This document shows, piece after piece, positions 51,187 through 60,413 of a stretch of DNA of 64,000 nt; the stretch's first letter is position 1, and every line of letters begins with the position of its first letter. The translations under genes were made by a program, and so were the position numbers. The notes below the pieces were generated by a model. The model searched no databases and was not told the DNA's origin. It was given only the letters and a program-made list of their open reading frames with translations. Source of the stretch: Pseudonocardia hierapolitana (GTDB lineage: Bacteria; Actinomycetota; Actinomycetes; Mycobacteriales; Pseudonocardiaceae). The DNA lies in assembly GCF_007994075.1 (NCBI RefSeq), contig NZ_VIWU01000001.1:2480001-2544000 (forward strand), written 5' to 3'.

Positions 51187-52344
51187 GTGCACTACCACCC
51201 CCGACTCCCCGATCAGACCCCGGACGGCCCGGAGCTGCACGAGAACTACGGGCCGGAGGCCGCGTTCGCCGTCCGCGCCGAGGCGGGCCTGCCGACCACC
51301 AAGTGGGAGGAGGAGATCGCCCGCGGCCTGGAGCTGGGTCTCCCCGGCGCCGACTCGATCGTCGACAGGCGCATCCCGACGTTCTCCCGGGGCGAGCTGC
51401 CGCACTTCGCCGGGATCAACACGTTCCTCAAGGCCCCGTACGTCGAGGACGTCCGCCGCTGCGGCGAGTACGACGTGGCCGTGCTCGGCGCCCCGTTCGA
51501 CGGCGGCACGACCTACCGCTCGGGCACCCGGTTCGGCCCGCAGGGCATCCGCAAGATCTCCGCGCTGTACGGCCCGTACAGCTTCGAGCTGGGCGTCGAC
51601 CTGCGGGAGTCGATCACGATCGGCGACCTGGGCGACGTCTTCACGATCCCCGGCAACATCGAGAAGACCTTCGACCAGATCAGCAAGGCCGTCTCGCACG
51701 TCTACGCGTCCGGCGCGTTCCCGGTGGTGCTCGGCGGCGACCACTCGATCGGCTACCCCACCGTCCGCGGTGTCGCACCGCACCTGAACGGCGGCAACCT
51801 CGGAATCATCCACTTCGACCGCCACGTCGACACCCAGGAGACCGACCTCGACGAGCGGATGCACACCACGCCGTGGTTCCACGCCACGGACATCCCGAAC
51901 GTGCCGGCGAAGAACCTCGTGCAGATCGGCATCGGCGGCTGGCAGGCCCCGCGACCGGGCGTGCAGGTCGGACGCGAGCGCGGCACGACGATCATGACCG
52001 TCACCGACTGCGTCGAGATGGGCATCGAGGAGGCCGCGCAGCGCGCCCTCGACGTGGCGTGGGACGGGGCCGACGCCGTGTGGCTGTCGTTCGACGTCGA
52101 CTGCCTGGACGCCGCGTTCGTGCCCGGCACCGGCTGGCCGGAGCCCGGCGGTTTCCTACCCCGCGAGGTCCTGAAGTTCATCCAGATCATCGCCGACGCC
52201 CGCCCGCTCGCCGGGATCGAGGTCGTCGAGTGCTCCCCGCCCTACGACAACGCCGAGATCACGTCGCTGATCGCCACCCGCGTCATCTGCGACACCCTCG
52301 GCTGCCTGGTGCGGTCCGGCCATCTCCCCCGCCGCACGTCCTGA
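51187..52344 (+). CDS. gdmH: Agmatinase-family ureohydrolase, probable guanidine hydrolase
   Basis: A 385-residue ureohydrolase, about 75 residues longer than classic agmatinases because of an N-terminal extension that ends in PHFAGINTFLKAPYVEDVRR. Metal-binding motifs are intact: GGDHSIGYPT, HFDRHVDTQE (DxHxD), and SFDVDCLDAAFVPGTGWPEP. The extension, the length and the guanidine-I riboswitch upstream match the Ni-dependent guanidine hydrolases described from cyanobacteria and others; guanidine would give urea and ammonia. Annotation as agmatinase is the conservative alternative. GAGGAG precedes GTG 51187 by 7 bases. The HypA/HypB-like Ni chaperones found beside some such genes are not here. 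Confidence 0.85.
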   Translation: MHYHPRLPDQTPDGPELHENYGPEAAFAVRAEAGLPTTKWEEEIARGLELGLPGADSIVDRRIPTFSRGELPHFAGINTFLKAPYVEDVRRCGEYDVAVLGAPFDGGTTYRSGTRFGPQGIRKISALYGPYSFELGVDLRESITIGDLGDVFTIPGNIEKTFDQISKAVSHVYASGAFPVVLGGDHSIGYPTVRGVAPHLNGGNLGIIHFDRHVDTQETDLDERMHTTPWFHATDIPNVPAKNLVQIGIGGWQAPRPGVQVGRERGTTIMTVTDCVEMGIEEAAQRALDVAWDGADAVWLSFDVDCLDAAFVPGTGWPEPGGFLPREVLKFIQIIADARPLAGIEVVECSPPYDNAEITSLIATRVICDTLGCLVRSGHLPRRTS

Positions 52345-52388
52345 TCTCCCCCAGTCCTCAGGCACGTCCCACCAGCCCGGGAGCCACC

Positions 52389-53864
52389 ATGATCATCCTC
52401 GGCGTCGCGATCAGCGTCCTCGTCGTGCTCGTCGTCGGACTCGCCGTCGCCCGCAAGGTCGACGGCGACAGCACCAACTTCCTCGTCGCAGGCCGTTCGC
52501 TGGCCCTGCCGCTCTCGGCGGCGGGCCTCATGGGCCAGGCCGTCGACTCCAACGCCACCCTCGGCAACACGGACCTGTCCGCGAGCCTCGGGTTCTGGGC
52601 GGGCGCGTCGCTGCCGCTCGGTCTCGGCCTGTGCCTGCTGCTCACCGGCATCTTCTTCGCCAAACCGATGAACCGCATGGGCCTGCTCAGCCTGCCCGAC
52701 TTCTACCGGCGGAAGTACGGGCGCGGGGTCGAGCTCGTCGCGTCCGTCCTCATGATCTTCAGCTTCTGCATCCTGCTCGCCGGCAACCTGGTGGCGGGCG
52801 GGTTCCTGTTCGAGCGCTTCCTCGGCACCAGCTACACCGTCGGCGTGCTGCTGATCGTCGGCGTCGTGCTCGCGTACACGATCACCGGCGGCATGTTCAG
52901 CGACGCCTACACGGCGTTCATCCAGATGGTGATCACGGTGATCGGCTCGGCGGCCCTGCTGATCTGGGTGGCCGTGAGCTACGGGATCACGATCCCGGAG
53001 GGCATGGGCCCGTTCGACCTCGGCCAGCTCACCGACCCGGCGCAGGGCGCCCCGATCAACTGGGCCACGCTCGTCGCGCTCGGCATCGGCGACATCGTCG
53101 CCATCGACTTCATGCAGCGCATCTTCTCCGCGAAGTCGCCCGAGACGGCGCGGCGCGCGTGCTTCGTCGGGGCTGCGGGCACGGCGGTCGTCGGCATCCC
53201 CTACGCGCTCGTGGCGCTCTCCAGCGGCGCGATCCTCTCCGGTCCGGCCGACGGCCCGGTGCTGTTCGCCCTGCTGGAGGGCTACGCCCCGGCCATCCTG
53301 ACGATCCTCGTGCTGTCGGCGATCGTCGCCGCCTCGTGCTCGACGGCCAACGGCGTCATCCTCGGCACGGCGTGCGTGGCCGTCCGCAACATCGCCGGGC
53401 TGGAACAGCAGGCCGATCCGAGCGGCGGGCGCGACCCGCTGCTGCGGCGCGTGCGGTTCACGATGCCGCTCGTGGTGGGTATCGCGATCTTCTTCGCGCT
53501 GCGGGTGCCCGAGACCGGCATCCTGCTCACCCTGGCGTTCGACCTCATGCTCGCCGGGCTCGTGGTGCCGTTCGTGCTCGGCCACTGGTGGCCCGCCGGG
53601 GTCACGACGGCTGCGGCCGCGGCGTCGATCGGCGTGGGCGTGGTGCTGCGGCTGGTGCTCTTCGCCCTGACCCCGACGTTCTACGGCGTCGAGAACACCC
53701 TGCTCCACGTCCCCAACGAGGTGTTCGGCCCTGGTTTCGACGGCTGGCCGACGCTGATCTGCCCCGTCGTGTCCCTCGGGGTGTTCGTGGCGGTGGCAGT
53801 ACTGGTGCCGCGTCGGGAGAGCGCGCTGGCCGAGCGGGCGGCCGTGGTGGCCGTCGAGCCGTAG
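52389..53864 (+). CDS. Sodium:solute symporter family transporter
   Basis: A 491-residue SSS-family membrane protein with about 13 helices. Family traits: FLVAGRSLALPLSAAGLMGQ near the N-terminus and the SSS signature region GGMFSDAYTAFIQMVITVIG. It starts 44 bases after the ureohydrolase stop with no terminator between, so it should share the guanidine-responsive mRNA. I infer import of guanidine or a guanidino compound; substrate specificity cannot be read from the sequence. Confidence 0.9.
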   Translation: MIILGVAISVLVVLVVGLAVARKVDGDSTNFLVAGRSLALPLSAAGLMGQAVDSNATLGNTDLSASLGFWAGASLPLGLGLCLLLTGIFFAKPMNRMGLLSLPDFYRRKYGRGVELVASVLMIFSFCILLAGNLVAGGFLFERFLGTSYTVGVLLIVGVVLAYTITGGMFSDAYTAFIQMVITVIGSAALLIWVAVSYGITIPEGMGPFDLGQLTDPAQGAPINWATLVALGIGDIVAIDFMQRIFSAKSPETARRACFVGAAGTAVVGIPYALVALSSGAILSGPADGPVLFALLEGYAPAILTILVLSAIVAASCSTANGVILGTACVAVRNIAGLEQQADPSGGRDPLLRRVRFTMPLVVGIAIFFALRVPETGILLTLAFDLMLAGLVVPFVLGHWWPAGVTTAAAAASIGVGVVLRLVLFALTPTFYGVENTLLHVPNEVFGPGFDGWPTLICPVVSLGVFVAVAVLVPRRESALAERAAVVAVEP

Positions 53865-54119
53865 TTCTACGGAGGCCCGCCCGTCGGCTCGCTGACAGGA
53901 TCGAATGATGATCCGCAGGTTCCTCCGCTCGTTGATACGGACCGCCGGGCATGCGATCGCGGTGTGTGGTTGGACTTCGGCAACCCCGGGCCGCAGCCCC
54001 CGCCTCCGGCCCGGCCGGCCCGCTCGATCCGGCGCCGTGCATGAGCTCGCCGGCGTTTCCGCAGGACTGAGCCGCCTCGGTACCCGCATCCCCGGAAGGC
54101 TCGACCCTATGCTCGGCCG
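53865..54119 (+). promoter_or_regulatory. Intergenic with -10 box TATGCT
   Basis: No convincing gene. TATGCT at 54108-54113 ends 6 bases before ATG 54120, giving a leaderless promoter for the LLM oxidoreductase. A 72-codon ORF at 53905 looks spurious. Confidence 0.5.
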
Positions 54120-55034
54120 ATGAGGTTCGGGATCGGCATTCCGCAGTTCTTCGCCGACGGCGAGTTCGACTTCGCCGCGTTCCGCACGTTCCTGCGGCGT
54201 GCGGAGGAGCTCGGCTTCGAGAGCGGCTGGACGCAGGAGCAGGTGCTGGGGCCGTCGTCGCAGCTGTCCGCGCTCGAGACGATGACGTACGCCGCCGCGT
54301 GCACGGAGCGCCTGCGCGTGGGTTGCGCGGTGTTCGTGACGACGCTGCACAGCCCGGTCCACCTCGCGAAGAGCCTGGCCTCACTGGACCAGCTGAGCGG
54401 AGGCCGGCTCGATGTCGGCGTCGGCAGCGGGGGCAAACGGGCCTTCGCCGCGTTCCGCGTGGATCCCGAGCGGTACATCGCGCAGTACACCGAGGGGCTC
54501 GCGCTGATGAAGGCGCTGTGGACCGACGATGCCGTGACCTTCGAGGGCGACTTCTGGCAGGTCGAGAACGCCGGTATGCGGCCGAAGCCGTTCCAGAAGC
54601 CGCATCCGCCGCTCTGGATGGGCGGCGGTGCCGAGGTGGCGCTGCGCCGCGCCGTCCGGCTCGGTACGGGCTTCTTCGGGGCGGGGTCGGCGCCGACCGC
54701 GCGGTTCGCCGAGCAGGTCCGCACGGTTCGGCAGCTGCTCGCGGACAACGGCCGGGACGCCGCGACGTTCCCGATCGCCAAGCGGATCTACACCCTGATC
54801 GACGACGACGCGGACCGCGCCCGTACCCGCATGAACGACGCGCTGGCGTCGATCTACGGCGGCCGGATCGAGGCCATCGAGGCCGCCGCGGTCGCCGGGA
54901 CTCCCGCCGACCTCGTGCGCGGGGTGCAGGAGGTGATCGACGCGGGCGCCGAGCTCGTCCTGTTCACGCAGGTGGGGAATCCGGCCGAGCAGATGGAGCG
55001 GCTGGCCGCGGAGGTCATCCCGCAGGTCGGCTAG
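54120..55034 (+). CDS. LLM-class F420-dependent oxidoreductase
   Basis: A 304-residue luciferase-like monooxygenase-family protein: MRFGIGIPQFFADGEFDFAA, the core ERLRVGCAVFVTTLHSPVHL and KSLASLDQLSGGRLDVGVGS, then KPFQKPHPPLWMGGGAEVAL. Actinobacterial members of this branch mostly use cofactor F420; a flavin is the alternative. ATG 54120 has a -10 box 6 bases upstream and no ribosome site. Substrate unknown. Confidence 0.9.
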   Translation: MRFGIGIPQFFADGEFDFAAFRTFLRRAEELGFESGWTQEQVLGPSSQLSALETMTYAAACTERLRVGCAVFVTTLHSPVHLAKSLASLDQLSGGRLDVGVGSGGKRAFAAFRVDPERYIAQYTEGLALMKALWTDDAVTFEGDFWQVENAGMRPKPFQKPHPPLWMGGGAEVALRRAVRLGTGFFGAGSAPTARFAEQVRTVRQLLADNGRDAATFPIAKRIYTLIDDDADRARTRMNDALASIYGGRIEAIEAAAVAGTPADLVRGVQEVIDAGAELVLFTQVGNPAEQMERLAAEVIPQVG

Positions 55035-55078
55035 CGCGAGGCGGGGCTCCGGGCGACGTCGGAAGGCCACGGCGGGAG

Positions 55079-55133
55079 GTTCAGGAAAGCCACTTTCCGG
55101 GCCTGCAAAGCCCTGAATGTGGCTTTCCTGAAC
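55079..55133. terminator. Long hairpin of the GTGGCTTT family
   Basis: GTTCAGGAAAGCCAC (55079-55093) pairs with GTGGCTTTCCTGAAC (55119-55133), 15 perfect pairs. It lies between the convergent LLM oxidoreductase and tricorn-type protease. The core GTGGCTTTnCTGA recurs at 59792-59803. Confidence 0.75.
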
Positions 55134-55155
55134 TTGCCGCGGCCGCGCCAGTCCA

Positions 55156-58100
55156 CTAATCCCGCGGCGGCAGCTCCGGCCGCCGCCGGGACGGGCGGGT
55201 GGCCGGGTCCGGCGGGCGTACGGCCGGGCGTTCCGCCAGCGCCGCCAGCGCGATGTCCACCGCGCGCTTCAGCTGCGGGTCGCGATCTGCCACCCAGTCC
55301 TGGGGGCGCATCACCACCTCGACGTCCGGGTCCACGCCGTGGTTCTCGACGGACCAGCCGGAGTCGTCGAACCAGGTGCCGTAGCGCGGCTGTGTGACGC
55401 CCGTGCCGTCGACGAGGCTGTAGCGGCTGTCGATGCCGATCACGCCACCCCAGGTGCGCACCCCGACGACCGGGCCGATCCCCAGCCGCTTGATCGCCGC
55501 GGTGACGATGTCGCCGTCGGATCCGGCGAGCTCGTCGGCGAGCGCGACCACCGGGCCGCGGGGCGCGTCCTCCGGGTAGGTGGTGGCCTGGCGGTGCCGC
55601 GCCGCGTCCCAGCCGATCACCTTGCGGGCCAGCTTCTCGATCACGAGCTGCGAGGTGTGGCCGCCGCCGTTGCCGCGCACGTCGAGGATCAGCCCGTCAC
55701 GCGAGGTCTCCCGGGACAGGTCGCGGTGCAGCTGCGCCCACCCCTGCGCCGCCATGTCCGGGACGTGCAGGTACCCGAGCCTGCCCTCGGACCGGTCCGC
55801 GACGAACGCGCGGCGACCCGCCACCCAGTCCTGGTAGCGCAGCGCCGCCTCCGACGCGAGGGGCTTGACGACCACGCGTCGCACGGCCCCGGCATCGGGG
55901 CGGTCGGGTCCGGAGCGGACGGTGAGCTCCACCAGCTTGTCGGCCCCGGAGAGCAGCAGCGCGGCAGGCCCGTGCCCGGGATCGACGGGCCGGCCGCCGA
56001 CCTCGAGGATCACGTCGCCCTCCCGCACGTCGACACCCGGGCCGGAGAGCGGGCTCCGCGCGGCGGGCGCCGACGTCTCCGGCGGCAGCACCCTGACCAC
56101 CTGCCAGCCCTCACCGTCCGGGGCGGGTTCGAGATCGGCGCCGAGCAGGCCGGGCCGCCCGCTCGAGTCTCCCGCCTTGCCCGCCTGCACGTACGCGTGC
56201 GACGTGCCGAGCTCGCCGTGCACCTCCCAGAGCAGGTCGACGAGGTCGTCGTGGCTGCCGACGGCGTCGACGAGCGGGCGGTAGCGGGCGAGCTCCGCGT
56301 CCCAGTCGACGCCCGCCATGTCGGCCACCCAGAAGTGGTCGCGCATCAGCCGCCCGGCCTCGTCGAACATCTGACGCCACTCGGCCGTGGGATCGACCGT
56401 GACGACGATGCGGCTCGTGTCGATCTCGAACTCGTCGGCGTCGCCGGAGGACGGCGTGTCGGAACCGGACCGGTCGGTGCGCAGCACCCGCAGCGTCCGG
56501 CCGTCGCGCACGACGAGGCGGGTGCCGTCGCCGCTCACCGCGAACGCGCTCACCGGATCGGCGATGACGTCGAGCTTGCGGCGCACCAGGTCGAAACGCT
56601 CCAGCACCGGACGTTCGGCGCGGTCGTCGGTGTCGGCGATCGCGTCGCCGAGCACCCCGGAAACGGGGATGCGGTACCAGAGCAGGCAGTCCTTGCCCGC
56701 CTGCATCCCGCTGTAGCGGGCGGCCGGTACCGGCATCGGCACGACGCGGGCCGTGAGCCCTTCGACGTCGACGACCACCTCGGGCGGGGCGTCGTCGTCC
56801 TTCTTCTTCTCCGGCTCTTCTCGCTCCTCGTCGTCCCCTGGCGCGGGCAGGTCGGCCGCTCCCTCCTCGCCCGGGGTGACCGGGCGCCCGTCCGGGCTCG
56901 CTCCGAACGGCGACGGCGTGCGCGCGGCGAGCGGCACCAGGAACGGCCGCCACGACGCCGGGAACGTGAGGTCGAAGGCGTGCTCGTCGTAGATCGGGTC
57001 GAAGCTGCGCCGAGACAGGAAGGCCAGGTACTTGCCGTCGGAGGTGAAGACCGGGTCGGTGTCGGCGAACCGCGGCTCGGTGACGGCCACCAGTGTGTCG
57101 TCGGCAAGGCGGGCCATCATGATCCGGGATAGTCCTGCCTCCGCCGGGTCGCTGTAGGCGAGCCACGCGCTGTCCGGCGACCACGCGAGGTCCGAGAGCT
57201 CCCGGTCGGCGCCCTGCGCGAGCTGCCGCAGCGCGCCGGTGGCGACGTCGAGCACCAGGAGCCTGGCGTCGTGCGTGGCCAGCGCCACGGCCGAGGCGTC
57301 CGGGGCGGGCGCCAGTTCGAGCACGCGGCCCACCTCGCCCGCACCGAACCGCCGCAGCGGTTCGGCCCCGTCGGCCCGCTCGTCGAGCGGGGCGATGCAG
57401 ATCGCGTCCTCACCCTCGGCGTCGTCGACCCACACGGCCCGGTCCGTGCCGAGCGGCCGCGCCAGCCGGGCCCGCACGCCGGGTTCGGCGAGCAGCGTGC
57501 GCGCCGGGCCGTCGCGGTGGGTGAGCCGGTGCACGGTGCCGCGGACCAGCGTGATGCTCGTGCGGCCCGTCCGGTCCGGCGCCGCCCACGTGAGCTCCCG
57601 CGCCGCCGACACCCGGTGGGGCTCCCGGTTCGTCCGCGGCCCGCCCAGGCGCACGTCGAGCCGCCGCGGTTCGGCGTCGAGGGAGTCGAGGATCCACAGC
57701 TCGCCCGCGGACTCGTAGACCACCCGCTCCCCGTCGGTGCTCGCGTGCCGCACGTAGAACGCGGGCGCGCCCGGGCCGCCGTGGTCGGTGTGGCGGCGCA
57801 GTCCGGTGCCGTCGGCGCCGAGGGAGTACAGGTTGCCCCAGCCCTCGTGGTCCGAGAGGAAGGCGATCCGGGATCCCACGTGCATCGGAGAGCTGAGCTG
57901 CCCGTCGACGTCGGCGGCGAGCCGCTCGAACTCGCCGTCGCCGGAGCGGTCCCACCACAGCTTGCCCGCGGTGCCCCCGCGGTAGCGCTTCCACCAGGCC
58001 GGTTCCCGAACCATGAGCGTGCTGACGACGACCGTGGGCCCGCCCGCCGCCAGCGCGACGTCCGAGACCGGCCCGTACGGCAGCCGGCGCGGGGTGCCGC

Positions 58101-58467
58101 CCTCCGGTGGGATGGCGTACGCCCAGCTGCGCCGCGAGGACGCCTGCCCTGCGGCGCTCAGCGCGAGCACCTCACCGTCCGGCGTCCAGCCGAGCGACTC
58201 GGCCCGCGGGTCGCCCCAGTACGTCAGCCGCCGCACACCGCCCCCGTCGAGGTCGCTCCCGTAGACCTCGGGAGCCCCGTTCTTCCACGACGTCCAGGCC
58301 AACCGCGTGCCGTCCGGCGACAGCCGGGGGTGCGCGACCGGCACGTCGTCGGCCGTGAGCCGGTACGCCCGGCCGCCGGACAGCGGAGCGGTCCAGACGT
58401 CGTCCTCCGCGGTGAACACGAGCGTGTCGCCGCGGAGGTGGGGGAAGCGCAGGTAGCTCGGGGGCAT
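55156..58467 (-). CDS. Tricorn-type S41 peptidase
   Basis: A 1103-residue protease of the Tricorn family. Two N-terminal beta-propellers of WD40/PD40 type (YLRFPHLRGDTLVFTAEDDV, LSPDGTRLAWTSWKNGAPEV, FTSDGKYLAFLSRRSFDPIY) funnel peptides; a PDZ region (GVDVREGDVILEVGGRPVDP) and S41 catalytic domain follow, with GNGGGHTSQLVIEKL and the Ser region ADELAGSDGDIVTAAIKRLG. Acts on short peptides from proteasome or Clp. A charged linker rich in Glu/Lys lies near residue 540. ATG 58467 follows a TACGGT -10 box by 7 bases. Confidence 0.93.
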   Translation of the reverse strand: MPPSYLRFPHLRGDTLVFTAEDDVWTAPLSGGRAYRLTADDVPVAHPRLSPDGTRLAWTSWKNGAPEVYGSDLDGGGVRRLTYWGDPRAESLGWTPDGEVLALSAAGQASSRRSWAYAIPPEGGTPRRLPYGPVSDVALAAGGPTVVVSTLMVREPAWWKRYRGGTAGKLWWDRSGDGEFERLAADVDGQLSSPMHVGSRIAFLSDHEGWGNLYSLGADGTGLRRHTDHGGPGAPAFYVRHASTDGERVVYESAGELWILDSLDAEPRRLDVRLGGPRTNREPHRVSAARELTWAAPDRTGRTSITLVRGTVHRLTHRDGPARTLLAEPGVRARLARPLGTDRAVWVDDAEGEDAICIAPLDERADGAEPLRRFGAGEVGRVLELAPAPDASAVALATHDARLLVLDVATGALRQLAQGADRELSDLAWSPDSAWLAYSDPAEAGLSRIMMARLADDTLVAVTEPRFADTDPVFTSDGKYLAFLSRRSFDPIYDEHAFDLTFPASWRPFLVPLAARTPSPFGASPDGRPVTPGEEGAADLPAPGDDEEREEPEKKKDDDAPPEVVVDVEGLTARVVPMPVPAARYSGMQAGKDCLLWYRIPVSGVLGDAIADTDDRAERPVLERFDLVRRKLDVIADPVSAFAVSGDGTRLVVRDGRTLRVLRTDRSGSDTPSSGDADEFEIDTSRIVVTVDPTAEWRQMFDEAGRLMRDHFWVADMAGVDWDAELARYRPLVDAVGSHDDLVDLLWEVHGELGTSHAYVQAGKAGDSSGRPGLLGADLEPAPDGEGWQVVRVLPPETSAPAARSPLSGPGVDVREGDVILEVGGRPVDPGHGPAALLLSGADKLVELTVRSGPDRPDAGAVRRVVVKPLASEAALRYQDWVAGRRAFVADRSEGRLGYLHVPDMAAQGWAQLHRDLSRETSRDGLILDVRGNGGGHTSQLVIEKLARKVIGWDAARHRQATTYPEDAPRGPVVALADELAGSDGDIVTAAIKRLGIGPVVGVRTWGGVIGIDSRYSLVDGTGVTQPRYGTWFDDSGWSVENHGVDPDVEVVMRPQDWVADRDPQLKRAVDIALAALAERPAVRPPDPATRPSRRRPELPPRD

Positions 58468-58474
58468 GACGACG

Positions 58475-58480
58475 ACCGTA
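58475..58480 (-). promoter_or_regulatory. -10 box TACGGT, leaderless tricorn gene
   Basis: TACGGT on the minus strand ends 7 bases before ATG 58467, and no ribosome binding site is present. Confidence 0.5.
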
Positions 58481-58535
58481 TCGAGGGGTGACCCGCGTAC
58501 GGCATGTTCACCCTCGCGGCGGCAGGATGGCCGAT

Positions 58536-59765
58536 ATGCGGGGGTTGCGGCGGGGCATGGTGGCGGGCGTCGTGGCGGCGATCGGGGTGGCCGGCTGCGG
58601 GGCGTCGCAGCCGCCACCCGTCGACAGCGCCGCCGCACCGTCGACGACCGTTCCCGGCACCACCGCCCCGGCCCGCACCGGAACCCCCGAGCTGCAGGTC
58701 GAGCTCGTGGCGAGCGGGCTGTCGCACGTCTGGGACATCGGCTTCCTCCCCGACGGCCGGGCGCTCGTCACCGAACGCGGAGGGCGGATCGCCCTGCTGT
58801 CCGGCATCGCGCCGGGCGCGACCGTCCGGGAGGTGGCCGCCGACCTCAGCGACGTGCACGTCCGCGGCGAGGGCGGCCTGATGGGCATGGCGGTGCACCC
58901 CGACTTCGCGCAGTCCCGGCGCTTCACCACCTGTCAGACCCACATGCAGAACGGCAGCCCCACCGACGTCCGGCTCGTCACCTGGCAGCTGTCGGCCGAC
59001 GGCACCTCCGCCAACCGGGTGGCGGACCCGCTGGTCGGCGGCCTGCCGATCAACCAGTCCGGCCGCCACTCCGGCTGCCGCCCGACGATCGCCCCGGACG
59101 GGGCGTTGCTCGTCGGCACCGGCGACACCGCCCGGGGCGCCATCGCGCAGGACCTGAACTCCCTCGGCGGCAAGGTGCTTCGCGTGGACCTCGCGACCGG
59201 CGGGCCCGCGCCCGGCAACCCGTTCGCGGACGCGCAGAACCCGGCGCAGCGACTGATCTGGACCTACGGGCACCGCAACGTGCAGGGCGTGGCCGTGCGG
59301 CCCGGCAGCGCCGACGTCTACGCCGCCGAGCACGGTCCCACCGAGGACGACGAGGTCAACCGGCTGCGGCCGGGCGGCAACTACGGCTGGGACCCGTCGC
59401 AGGGTGGCACCGTCGGCGGCTACGACGAGGACGTGCCGATGACCGACCTCGCGCGCTTCCCCGACGCCGTGCCCGCCGTGTGGAGCTCGGGCGACCCGGT
59501 CGAGGCGGTCTCCGGCGCCGCGTTCCTGTCCGGCGGGCAGTGGGGCGACCTGAACGGCGCGCTGGCCGTGGGGGCGTTGCGGGGCGAGAAGCTGCTGCTC
59601 ATGACGCTCGGCCCGGACGGCGCCGTCGCCGGGGTGAGCAAGCCGGCACCCCTCGACGGCACGTTCGGGCGGCTGCGGGCGGTGCGCCTGGGGCCGGACG
59701 GGGCGCTGTACGTCTCGACGTCGAACGGGAGCAACGACGAGGTCCTGCGCGTCACCCCGATCTAG
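58536..59765 (+). CDS. PQQ-dependent sugar dehydrogenase-like lipoprotein (sorbosone dehydrogenase family)
   Basis: A 409-residue exported beta-propeller protein of the glucose/sorbosone dehydrogenase family. Lipobox VAGCGAS near residue 20, then a Pro/Thr-rich linker. Family motifs: SHVWDIGFLPDGRALVTERG, GEGGLMGMAVHPDFAQ, WTYGHRNVQGVAVRPGSADV, and AAEHGPTEDDEVNRLRPGGN. Oxidises sugar aldehydes with PQQ if holo; no PQQ synthesis genes are in view. ATG 58536 is preferred; ATG 58527 is in frame. Divergent from the tricorn gene. Confidence 0.9.
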   Translation: MRGLRRGMVAGVVAAIGVAGCGASQPPPVDSAAAPSTTVPGTTAPARTGTPELQVELVASGLSHVWDIGFLPDGRALVTERGGRIALLSGIAPGATVREVAADLSDVHVRGEGGLMGMAVHPDFAQSRRFTTCQTHMQNGSPTDVRLVTWQLSADGTSANRVADPLVGGLPINQSGRHSGCRPTIAPDGALLVGTGDTARGAIAQDLNSLGGKVLRVDLATGGPAPGNPFADAQNPAQRLIWTYGHRNVQGVAVRPGSADVYAAEHGPTEDDEVNRLRPGGNYGWDPSQGGTVGGYDEDVPMTDLARFPDAVPAVWSSGDPVEAVSGAAFLSGGQWGDLNGALAVGALRGEKLLLMTLGPDGAVAGVSKPAPLDGTFGRLRAVRLGPDGALYVSTSNGSNDEVLRVTPI

Positions 59766-59779
59766 CCGCCCTCCCCCGC

Positions 59780-59806
59780 GTGTCGGCAAAGTGGCTTTGC
59801 TGACAC
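59780..59806. terminator. Hairpin of the GTGGCTTT family
   Basis: GTGTCGGCAAAG (59780-59791) pairs with CTTTGCTGACAC (59795-59806) with one G-T pair and a 3-base loop, between convergent genes. It shares the GTGGCTTTnCTGA core with 55119-55131. Confidence 0.75.
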
Positions 59807-59823
59807 CGCGCGAGCGCTACGGA

Positions 59824-60321
59824 TCAGCTCCAGCCCTCCGAGCGCGTCACCGGGCGGTCCGGGGCGACGGGCGTGACGGGGCGCCCTTCGAACGCCGTGG
59901 AGAGCACGACGTAGGTGTTGATCTGGCCGTGCTCGCCGATCCGCTCGATCACGCCCTCGAGGTGGCTCAGCGACGTGGCGCGCACCTTGAGCATCGTGCA
60001 GTGCTCGCCGGACAGCTTGTGGATCTCCACCACCTCCGGGTAGGTCTCGGAGGTCGTGGTCTTGAGCAGGCAATGCCCCAGCGTGCACCGCAGCTGGATG
60101 AACGCGAGCAGCGGCTGCCCGGCGCGGGCGGGGTCGACGGTTGCGCGGTAGCCGGAGATCACTCCCGCCGCCTCCAGCCGCCGCACCCGCTCCGCGATCG
60201 CGGGCGGCGAGAGGTGCACCCGCTTGCTCAGCGCGTTGTACGACAGCCGCGCGTCGGCCTGCAGTGCATCGAGCAGCCGCCAGTCGAGCTCGTCCAGCTC
60301 GAACGATCGTGAAGTGTCCAC
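59824..60321 (-). CDS. Lrp/AsnC-family regulator
   Basis: A 165-residue Lrp-type regulator. The HTH is DELDWRLLDALQADARLSYN then ALSKRVHLSPPAIAERVRRL; the RAM ligand domain follows with AGQPLLAFIQLRCTLGH and EIHKLSGEHCTMLKVRATSL. These proteins sense amino acids and form octamers. GCGAGGAG precedes GTG 60321. It is divergent from an MFS transporter at 60414 and probably controls it, a common pairing for amino-acid or drug exporters. Confidence 0.93.
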   Translation of the reverse strand: MDTSRSFELDELDWRLLDALQADARLSYNALSKRVHLSPPAIAERVRRLEAAGVISGYRATVDPARAGQPLLAFIQLRCTLGHCLLKTTTSETYPEVVEIHKLSGEHCTMLKVRATSLSHLEGVIERIGEHGQINTYVVLSTAFEGRPVTPVAPDRPVTRSEGWS

Positions 60322-60400
60322 CGCGAAACTCCTCGCGTTCGTGAACCGGAACGGGGACCGGACCCCCGCGGCGCCCCTTCGGCCGGGCGCCCGTCCTTCC

Positions 60401-60406
60401 TACCGT
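60401..60406 (+). promoter_or_regulatory. -10 box TACCGT, leaderless MFS gene
   Basis: TACCGT ends 7 bases before GTG 60414. Its region lies between the divergent Lrp and MFS genes, where Lrp could bind. Confidence 0.5.
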
Positions 60407-60413
60407 TTTCAGC

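Noticed and set aside
53905..54123. 72-codon ORF between the symporter and the LLM oxidoreductase
   Set aside because: Pro/Arg-rich, no ribosome site, overlaps the next gene start, and no protein-like pattern.
52242..54362. 706-codon minus-strand ORF opposite the symporter
   Set aside because: Shadow of a GC-rich transporter gene, with repetitive Glu/Arg/His composition.
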